A stretch of DNA of 38,968 bases from positions 1 through 38,968 of the forward strand of contig CAKPGM010000015.1 of the NCBI GenBank assembly GCA_934154805.1. The letters run 5' to 3'. Of the stretch, positions 1-6,800 are shown piece after piece. The notes under the pieces were generated by a model, which worked only from the letters and a program-made list of their open reading frames with translations, ran no database searches and had not been told where the DNA came from. The stretch comes from an uncultured Clostridia bacterium. Lineage in GTDB: Bacteria; Bacillota; Clostridia; TANB77; CAG-508. Within the stretch, counting starts at the first letter, position 1. Every line of letters starts with the position of its first letter. The position numbers and the translations under genes were made by a program.

Positions 1-307
1 GTCTTGACCAATAATATAATAATCTATGTATGAATTCATCATTCTTTAGTAATTGTACTTCTACATCTACTTTTTCTTTATTATTTATGTCTAATTCTAA
101 ATCCAATATTCCTAATTTATTCATTGGCTTATCTCTTGTTAATTCTTTCGTATCGTTTATCTCTATTGAGTTTACTTTTTCATCTAATAGTGCTTCTATA
201 AAGCTTTTTGTTATTTCTTCGTTTTTCTTATTAAATAAACTTTGAAAAACTATATCTATCTTTGGTTGTAATAATTTTACTTCTTTTTCCTTTTTCGTTT
301 CTTCCAA
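1..307 (-). CDS. Rpn/PD-(D/E)XK nuclease family transposase-like protein, 5' part (runs off window)
   Basis: About 102 codons are visible, starting at TTG 307 behind a strong AAAGGAGGAG site; the gene continues past position 1. The reading begins MEETKKEKEVKLLQPKIDIV and contains FQSLFN, a central DLELDI stretch, then VDVEVQLL and FIHRLLYYWSR. That order (PKxDxxFxxLF, then LDxxxxxNxxxxxxVExQ, then RxLYYxSR) is characteristic of the PDDEXK_2 / Rpn recombination-promoting nuclease family, in which the D and the E-x-Q are metal-binding catalytic residues. Such proteins are thought to cut DNA and promote RecA-independent transfer, and are often multicopy. A TTG start and the window edge make it easy to overlook. 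Whether the C-terminus is intact cannot be seen. Confidence 0.8.
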   Translation of the reverse strand, partial: MEETKKEKEVKLLQPKIDIVFQSLFNKKNEEITKSFIEALLDEKVNSIEINDTKELTRDKPMNKLGILDLELDINNKEKVDVEVQLLKNDEFIHRLLYYWSR

Positions 308-399
308 ACGCACTCCTCCTTTAGATATTCTTAGTAAGTAATATTACATTTTTTTTGGGGATTTTATTTCAGATCCAATTTTTTTAGATTAAAATTTAA

Positions 400-445
400 A
401 TTCATATGAATCAATTTAATTCGTTATAACAACCTTATTATAACG
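400..445. promoter_or_regulatory. Two palindromes upstream of the Rpn-like gene
   Basis: ATTCATATGAAT (400-411) is a perfect 12-bp palindrome. CGTTATAA (422-429) and TTATAACG (438-445) form an inverted repeat with an 8-nt spacer. Both lie in the leader or promoter zone of the minus-strand gene starting at 307. A weak TTGATT-17-TAATCT promoter can be read across the first palindrome. A regulator-binding role is inference only. Confidence 0.3.
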
Positions 446-465
446 CTTATATGCTGGTTTGTCCA

Positions 466-499
466 GAAAAATCGTGTGTCAAGTTTCGACACACGATTT
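466..499 (-). terminator. Rho-independent terminator of the GLUG-repeat gene
   Basis: There is a perfect 12-bp stem (469-480 with 488-499) and a 7-nt loop, and the minus strand continues into a T-run. It lies 35 nt beyond the stop at 535. Confidence 0.85.
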
Positions 500-534
500 C
501 ATGTTTTGTTATTTTTTATATAATTATATATTTC

Positions 535-2352
535 TTAATCAGAAAATGTTGGATAACCGTTAGTTCCTAATTTCCATCTCTTCCATTCTGCGTTTGTTCC
601 TATATTTGAGTTTAATAAATCTACGAAAGTTTGACTCTTTATTTCTGATTCACTTTTTAATGTTGCTTCTCCACTTGTTAGTGTTCCTACTCCTATTGAT
701 GGATTTAATGAATAATATACATTATTTACTTCTGTTTTTACTTCTGTTCTTGAATCTGTATATATTCTTCCTATGACATTTCCAACTTGTTTTCCTACTG
801 TTGTTCCCAAATTATAAGTATTTTCTATATATAAATAATTTTGTGCAGAAACAGTATCTTGTCTTCCAACAATTCCTCCTGCCGTACCTTCTGAATATAC
901 TTTTCCAATATTATAGCAGTTTATTATATTAGTACTAAGGTTAGTTCCCCATGAAGTTCCACTTACAACTCCTATTATTCCACCCTCGTTTAACTTTCCT
1001 GTTATGCTTCCTTTGTTGTATGAATTTATTATACTTAATTTTCCAACCGATTCTTGTGCTCCTAATATTCCTCCTGTTCCAGTTGAGTAGTTAGACCCGT
1101 TTTTATTATTTATAACATCTCCTTCATTAATACAATTCGATATATATATTTCCTGACTTCCTGCAGATCCTAATATTCCTCCAGCACGTGGAGCTCCTAT
1201 TATTTTTCCATAATTTTCACATAAGCTAATCTGTTTATTTCCTTGGTGACCTACTATTCCACCTACTCCAGAATATCCGTAATCATTTCCCGTTATTTCT
1301 ATTGTTCCATAATTTTTGCAGTTTTTTACGATTGCACTACTGTATCCTATTATTCCTCCTGCCATATTATATCCAACTATATCTACTTTATTCTGGCAGT
1401 TTTCTATAATAATATCCGAACCATTTCCCTCTCCAACCAGTCCTCCTGTATGCCAGTTTGAATTTATATTTCCAGTTATAGTAAGATTTCCTATATATCC
1501 TTCAACAATAACCCCAAATAGTCCCTTTGCTTTCTTATCATCTTCTGCTGCATTTATATACATATTTGATATAGTGTGTTTATTCCCATTAAAATTTCCT
1601 TTAAATGTTCCTGTGCTGTAGCTTATTGGAGTAAAACCTGTTCCAGTTGTCATCTCTGTAATCAGTGCATTTCCATCCGTATCATCATTATTTAAATTTC
1701 CAAAATCTGTTCTTTGACTGTCTTTATATGAATATTTTGATTTAAAATTCAGATTTTTAGTTAATATTATATATTCTCCTTTGAAAGATTTGGTTCCAGT
1801 TACATTCACTGCTTGACCATTCTCTAATTTTATACCCAACCCATTTGTCATATTAGATAACACAACTAAGTCTTCTATACAGCTTATTTCATATGGCTTT
1901 TTTTCACTTCCGTCACATTTTCCACCTTTGGTTATATCTCCTGCATATTCGTCTTTTACTACTTCTTGTGGTTCGCTTACATTTCCATCTTTATCTACTT
2001 CATAATATCGATCTGTATCAGTAAATAGAACTTCTATTGTATCTCCTCCATCACTTACCTCTGTTGGATTTGTTCCTGCCTCGTCTTTTAATGCTGGTTC
2101 AAATACTGCTAAAGTTACTCTTCCACTTTTATCTCTCATCATTGTTAGCATTTTTGCTCGTTCCACTATGCTCTTCTCATTATCTATTTCTGCTTGTTCT
2201 TTAGCACTTTTGGTTTCTTTTAATATTCCATTATCACTAGTCACCATTCCTACTGTTATTCCCGCTAATATCAAGATTATAACTATTGTCACAACCAATG
2301 CTATCAGTGTTATTCCTTTTTTATTTCTCAGTTTCTTCATTGTTTTTCTCAT
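535..2352 (-). CDS. Surface protein: pilin-like N-terminus plus GLUG repeats
   Basis: The 605-residue product starts at ATG 2352, chosen because GGGAGGAA sits about 9 nt upstream; an in-frame ATG at 2397 lacks a ribosome site. Residues about 10-37 (KKGITLIALVVTIVIILILA) match a prepilin cleavage/methylation motif with G|I at the cut site, but the usual Glu5 is Ala. A variable linker follows. The C-terminal half has at least seven GG(I/L)(V/I/L)G repeats about 30-40 residues apart (GGLVGEG, GGIIGYS, GGIVGHQ, GGILGSA, GGILGAQ, GGIIGVV, GGIVGRQ). These are GLUG motifs, which form right-handed beta-helices in surface adhesins and in IgA protease spacers. The likely role is an exposed adhesin or minor-pilin-like protein; this is inferred from architecture. 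It has its own promoter and terminator, so it is monocistronic. The second pilin-like protein near the other end of the window shares only the N-terminus. Confidence 0.85.
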   Translation of the reverse strand: MRKTMKKLRNKKGITLIALVVTIVIILILAGITVGMVTSDNGILKETKSAKEQAEIDNEKSIVERAKMLTMMRDKSGRVTLAVFEPALKDEAGTNPTEVSDGGDTIEVLFTDTDRYYEVDKDGNVSEPQEVVKDEYAGDITKGGKCDGSEKKPYEISCIEDLVVLSNMTNGLGIKLENGQAVNVTGTKSFKGEYIILTKNLNFKSKYSYKDSQRTDFGNLNNDDTDGNALITEMTTGTGFTPISYSTGTFKGNFNGNKHTISNMYINAAEDDKKAKGLFGVIVEGYIGNLTITGNINSNWHTGGLVGEGNGSDIIIENCQNKVDIVGYNMAGGIIGYSSAIVKNCKNYGTIEITGNDYGYSGVGGIVGHQGNKQISLCENYGKIIGAPRAGGILGSAGSQEIYISNCINEGDVINNKNGSNYSTGTGGILGAQESVGKLSIINSYNKGSITGKLNEGGIIGVVSGTSWGTNLSTNIINCYNIGKVYSEGTAGGIVGRQDTVSAQNYLYIENTYNLGTTVGKQVGNVIGRIYTDSRTEVKTEVNNVYYSLNPSIGVGTLTSGEATLKSESEIKSQTFVDLLNSNIGTNAEWKRWKLGTNGYPTFSD

Positions 2353-2426
2353 AAATGTATTTCCTCCCACTTTAGTATGTTCAGTATTATAAAACATTAT
2401 GTTTTATAGCGCAAGTTCCTTTTGGT

Positions 2427-2493
2427 TTTTATTAAATATATAATTTAATAAAAGGAATAACATTGTATAGCCCTTGTCACTCTGGTCTTTCAA
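2427..2493 (-). promoter_or_regulatory. Promoter and palindromic leader of the GLUG-repeat gene
   Basis: A sigma-A type TTGAAA (2488-2493) is followed by an 18-nt spacer and TATACA (2464-2469). Downstream in the leader is an AT-rich inverted repeat: TTTTATTAAAT (2427-2437) pairs with ATTTAATAAAA (2443-2453). A similar promoter and palindrome arrangement precedes the pilin-like gene at 38843. Confidence 0.6.
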
Positions 2494-2538
2494 GTTCTTT
2501 ATGTTTTTAAATCTTTGCTTAGACATATTTTTTCGGTA

Positions 2539-2567
2539 TTGATTTTTTCTTACAGTTATGCTATATA
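2539..2567 (+). promoter_or_regulatory. Orphan plus-strand promoter resembling the pilin-like gene promoter
   Basis: TTGATT (2539-2544), a 17-nt spacer and TATATA (2562-2567) face right. The stretch CTTACAGTTATGCTATA (2549-2565) is identical over 17 nt to the minus-strand sequence at 38916-38932 in the promoter of the second pilin-like gene. No coding sequence follows on the plus strand before the terminator hairpin at 2656-2691. Confidence 0.55.
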
Positions 2568-2573
2568 TTTAGT

Positions 2574-2698
2574 ATAGAAATTTTAATTAAATTATATATT
2601 TAATTAAAAAAATTTGTATTTTTTGTTTATGCACACAATTTCATAAAAAAATAAACTGATAGTTTACAGTACTTTCGTACCTTACTATCAGCTGTTTT
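2574..2698 (+). ncRNA. Candidate small RNA of about 120 nt (or a relic leader)
   Basis: A transcript from the orphan promoter would begin near 2574. It would contain a perfect AT-only hairpin (2581-2592 with 2598-2609, 5-nt loop) and end at the stem CTGATAGT/ACTATCAG (2656-2691), followed by CTGTTTTTATT. No open frame of useful length is present. This is a prediction from promoter and terminator spacing only. The alternative is a decayed copy of a pilin-gene leader beside the terminator of the gene at 2719-3042. Confidence 0.3.
2656..2691 (-). terminator. Terminator of the 107-residue protein gene (could act both ways)
   Basis: The outer stem is CTGATAGT (2656-2663) with ACTATCAG (2684-2691); inner GTAC/GTAC pairs are also present. 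On the minus strand the stem runs into TTTATTTTTTT. On the plus strand it is followed by CTGTTTTTATT. Confidence 0.75.
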
Positions 2699-2718
2699 TA
2701 TTATTCACTTTTTGTATT

Positions 2719-3042
2719 TTATATAAAACTTTCTTCATTATTTGGGTTTCGCTCTTTTATAAGCCTTAATGGTTCTGATAAATCAGATTCTTGCCAAATT
2801 GGCATTACTTTTGTATAGTATTCATTTTCGGCAATTTTTACTTTTAATATTTTATATCCTAATCCTATATATTCTTCATAACCTGATATTACCGAGTCTG
2901 ATATATACACATTTACAACTCGAACAAATATTGGCTCTTCATTGTTGTCTACTTTATTTTTGTCTACTATGCAGAATATTACTCCTAAAATTATTATGGC
3001 TAATAATATGGTTAAAATTATTGCTATTATCTTTTTACTCAT
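2719..3042 (-). CDS. Small N-terminally membrane-anchored protein, unknown function
   Basis: This is a 107-residue product. After MSKK comes one hydrophobic helix (residues about 5-26), ending in a short basic/acidic linker (DKNKVDNNEE). An ectodomain of about 75 residues follows, with a predicted beta-rich pattern (FVRVVNVYIS, YKILKVKIAE, YYTKVMPIW) and a charged tail. No family was recognised and no cysteine pair or catalytic motif is evident. A GAGAGGAAA site precedes ATG 3042. It has its own promoter (TTGAAA-17-TATGAT) and terminator, so it is monocistronic. It is probably exported and anchored in the membrane with the C-terminus outside; that topology is inferred from the N-terminal charge. 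Confidence 0.75.
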   Translation of the reverse strand: MSKKIIAIILTILLAIIILGVIFCIVDKNKVDNNEEPIFVRVVNVYISDSVISGYEEYIGLGYKILKVKIAENEYYTKVMPIWQESDLSEPLRLIKERNPNNEESFI

Positions 3043-3067
3043 TTCTCATTTCCTCTCTTTTTTACTG

Positions 3068-3096
3068 ATCATATCATATTTATATAGATCTTTCAA
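3068..3096 (-). promoter_or_regulatory. Sigma-A promoter of the 107-residue protein gene
   Basis: On the minus strand, TTGAAA (3091-3096), a 17-nt spacer and TATGAT (3068-3073) lie 26 nt upstream of the start codon. Confidence 0.65.
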
Positions 3097-3176
3097 TATA
3101 TCTTAAAGATAAATAAACTAATTTCAAAATCTCATTCTATTAAGTCTTAATATTTTTATTTAACTATACTTTTTGA

Positions 3177-3205
3177 TTGACTTTACTGCGTTTTTGTTGT
3201 ATCAT
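3177..3205 (+). promoter_or_regulatory. Sigma-A promoter of the 161-residue protein gene
   Basis: TTGACT (3177-3182), a 17-nt spacer and TATCAT (3200-3205) are followed by the ribosome site AAAGGAGATGG before ATG 3233. Confidence 0.6.
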
Positions 3206-3232
3206 TGTATAGGTTAAAGGAGATGGAAATAT

Positions 3233-3718
3233 ATGGCAAAAAAAGAACATAGTAAAGGAAAACACGCTGTTGCAAAAAAAAATCATTGCAAGATTTTTAT
3301 TTTTGCATTTTTATTATTGTTTATTATTTTTTTTATGGCTTTTTTAATTTACACATATTCTCCAAAGTTTCTTAGTTTATTTGATAAGAAATCTGATGAT
3401 ACTACTGTTTTTTCAGTTTCTACAAATTTAAATGATTCAAAATTCGTTAATGGTTCTAATTCTATTATGATTAAGAATATCCATATAAAATCTTCTGAGA
3501 GTGGAGCATCAATTATTGAAATATCATTTGAGAATGTCTCTGATACTGATTTTTCTGAAGCAAATGCTCATTTTTATTCCTTGAATAGTACTGGAAATAT
3601 ATTATTTGGTATGCCCCTAAATATTCCAAGTATTCCAGCACATTCTAGTAGTACTTATAAGATTTTATGTACTAATGACTTATCTAACTCAGTAGATTAT
3701 GATATATCTATTCAATAA
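3233..3718 (+). CDS. Membrane-anchored protein with an FxLYD-like beta domain, unknown function
   Basis: This 161-residue product is one of three lone plus-strand genes. It has a basic, His/Lys-rich cytoplasmic start (MAKKEHSKGKHAVAKKNH), one transmembrane helix (about residues 21-43), a polar linker, and an ectodomain of about 100 residues. The ectodomain pattern IKNIHIKSSE, IIEISFENVSDTDF, AHFYSLNSTGNILF, IPSIPAHSSSTYKI resembles the FxLYD/DUF3426-type immunoglobulin-like fold seen in many exported Firmicute proteins. That assignment is tentative. AAAGGAGATGG lies 6-8 nt before the ATG. It has its own promoter and terminator, so it is not part of the flanking minus-strand units. Confidence 0.75.
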   Translation: MAKKEHSKGKHAVAKKNHCKIFIFAFLLLFIIFFMAFLIYTYSPKFLSLFDKKSDDTTVFSVSTNLNDSKFVNGSNSIMIKNIHIKSSESGASIIEISFENVSDTDFSEANAHFYSLNSTGNILFGMPLNIPSIPAHSSSTYKILCTNDLSNSVDYDISIQ

Positions 3719-3725
3719 TATTTAT

Positions 3726-3761
3726 AAAAAGCATAATATAGTTCTTCTTGTTATGCTTTTT
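3726..3761 (+). terminator. Terminator of the 161-residue protein gene
   Basis: AAAAAGCATAA (3726-3736) pairs with TTATGCTTTTT (3751-3761), and the T-run continues. Confidence 0.8.
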
Positions 3762-3769
3762 TATTTGCA

Positions 3770-3803
3770 AAAAAATATGAGCTATTTCTAGCTCATATTT
3801 TTT
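3770..3803 (-). terminator. Terminator of the sortase/VWA operon
   Basis: A 14-bp perfect stem (3770-3783 with 3790-3803) has a 6-nt loop and T-runs on both sides. It lies 14 nt after the stop at 3818. It is back to back with the plus-strand terminator at 3726-3761. Confidence 0.85.
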
Positions 3804-3817
3804 GTATTTTAGTTGTC

Positions 3818-6800
3818 TTATTCAACTTCACAATATTCTATTTCAATCTTGTCACCTGCACCAAATCCTTCTGCTTTTGTATCTAAGTAATATTTTCCAT
3901 CGGCTTCTGATTTGATAATCTTATCTTTAAAGAAGTCGTCTCCAAATCTTCCTGTTGTTCCAGTTGTATCTCCGTTTAGTTTTATAGTTATATCTTCGTT
4001 TTCATCTAATCCTGGCAATTCTATTAAACCTCCATTTGATGCAACTTCAACCTTTTCGCCTCCTCCGATTTCAGAACCTATCTCTGTAAATATATCTAAT
4101 AGGGCTGTATAATCACTTGCTGTCTTAAACGTTTTATTTGCATCTGATGCTATTGTATTTTTCATCAAGCCTGTTTCACTTGAAGCAAATGCTACTGCAT
4201 ATACTGTTGGTGCACACTTGCTAGTTTTCAAATTATTTGAAGCTGTTTTAACCCTTGATTCTGTTTCTCCTGCACTTTTATCTATTTCTCCATTGCCTTT
4301 AACTTTAAAATCTCCATCGCTTAATACTATAACAATATTCTGATTATTTTTATTTATTCCTGCCAATCTATTTATTTCTGTATTAGCTTCATTTATACCT
4401 GCAGCAATACGTGTTCCTCCATTTGCAGTTAGGTCATTAATTTTGTTCTTTAAGGTTGTTGCTTCACTGCTATTTGTTGCTGTAACTGGAAGTGTTGTTG
4501 CATTATCCACATCTTCCCAATAAGGATAGCCATATTCTGGGTATACCAATTCTTCTCCCGAACTAAATGTTACTACCGATACTTGGCAACCTGTTGAATC
4601 ATCTTTAAACATGCTATCTATCAAGTTGTTACAAGCTTGTTGTGCTGCATATAAACGAGTTTCTTTTTTCTTTGCTTTTTTCTCTCCATTTGGTTTATAA
4701 TTCATACTTCCTGAAACATCTAGTACTATTACAACATTACTATTTTTTATTTTTGGAATACGTGTATTCTTCTTTACAGATACTTTCTTTTCTACATTGT
4801 AACCTGGGTCTTCTGGTTCTGTTCCGTCTGATGCGCTTGCTATATTTTGAATTTTTTCTCCAGGTTTTGCTGTTACAATAACTTCAAAAAAGATACTTGC
4901 TGTATTGTTTCCAGTTCCATCATTTCCTGGAACTGCCAATGTTCTTGTTACTCTTTCTCCTTCAGCTAGTTTTGCAAGTTCAGCCTCTGTTAAGTTTGTG
5001 TCATTATTTGGTGTTTTTAATTTTGTTCCTGTTGGAACTCCATCTGTTACATCTATTGTTCCTTGTTTTCTTCCAGCATTTGTTGCTGTAATTGTATATT
5101 TAATTGTATCACCATATTCTGCTTTTCCTTCTATTGTATTTCCATCAGCTTTTTGTATTAGCTCACTTGCCTTTTCAACAGTGATTTCTGACTTCCAAAC
5201 CTCTGTAATAACTTCTACTTCATCACTCTTTGGCTCTGTTGAAGTTGTTTCTACTGTTGCTACATTCTTAACTATGCTTTCTTCTTCTTTCATGTCAGCT
5301 TTTTGTACTTCGTATCTTGCTTTTATTGTTGCAACATTATTTGGAGCTATTCCTAATTCTCCTATATACCAATTTCCTTCTATTAATTCAAATTTATCGT
5401 TTGAACTCATTGAATCTGTTACTGTTACATTTTTTAATACTGTATTTCCGGTATTTGTTACTGTAATTATATAGTCAATTACGTCTCCTGGTTGTACTTT
5501 GGTTTTATCTGTTACATCATTACCATTGACTTTTTGAGTTTTATCAATTTCAATTCCTGGCAAATCTTGTATTTCAACATCTGCTTTAGCATAATCTTCC
5601 AAATTTTGTTCGTTTCCATTGCTATCTTCGTATTTTGCATTTGCTGTTGCTATATTGGTTAATAGTTGTGAACCTAGTTTTGCATCTTCTGCTGTTACTT
5701 TATAATATACAATGTATTTCTTCGTTTCACCTATATCTAAAGTCTCATTTTCAGATAATTTTGTTGTTGTTATTTCTGGATGATCTTTATTCAAATATAC
5801 ATTTAGATTATCTGTTACTGTTAGATTGCTTAATGGAATTGTTCCTATGTTTGTAACTGTAATTTCATATTCAATTACATCATCTGTTTTTACAGTTATT
5901 TCATTCATTTCTTTAGCATCCATGCCTTGTACTTTACTAACAGTTTTTGTTACTTCGATTCCTGGTAATGAGTTTGTTATTTCATTGTCCTTTACTGTTC
6001 TTATGTATCCATCAGGAATATTTACTTCGTCAAATGTGTAATCTATTAAATCTCCTAGGCTGTCATATTTTGGTAAATTCGTTGTAACATTATTTTTCTC
6101 CCAAACACTGCCATTGTTAATGTTTGCATCTTTCTTTGTTAATACTATATCTTCATACTTGCCATCTTCGCCTGTAACTCTAATAGTTACATCTTTTCTT
6201 TTTGTTGTATTACCTTTATCATTCCATACTTTTTTAACAGATACAACCGCTTTATCTTCTGGAACACTAAATTTATTTGTTATTGTTAAATCTGTTGGGT
6301 CTTTATCATCTTTAATGTAGAATTTTGATCCTGTTGTTTCTTCTTTTACAAAATATTTTATTTCATTTGCCTTTTCATCATATTCTTGAACATTTTTTGT
6401 TATAGTCCATTCATCGTCGTTGCTATTACCTTTTTTAAGTTCAATACCAGACTCAACTAATACTTCTGTTCCATCAACACCGATTTTATATAAATCAAAT
6501 TTAACTGATGTAGGTCTCTTCTTTGCTATATCACTGCTATCGTCCCAAATTTTAGTTAATGTTATATTTTTGGTTTTATCAGTTGGAGCTTTGAATGTAT
6601 TTTTTACTGTTGTTCCTTGTTCATATTTTTCATACCATTGTGGAACTTGATCTTCAGTTACTGTATATTCAATTTCCTCTCCATCATTGTTATATACATC
6701 AACCTCTATTTCAGTTGACCAGATATCACCATTATTTAATTTTGCATCTTTTGTCGTTAATTCAACATTTTCACCATTCAATTGTAATATTACATTGTCT

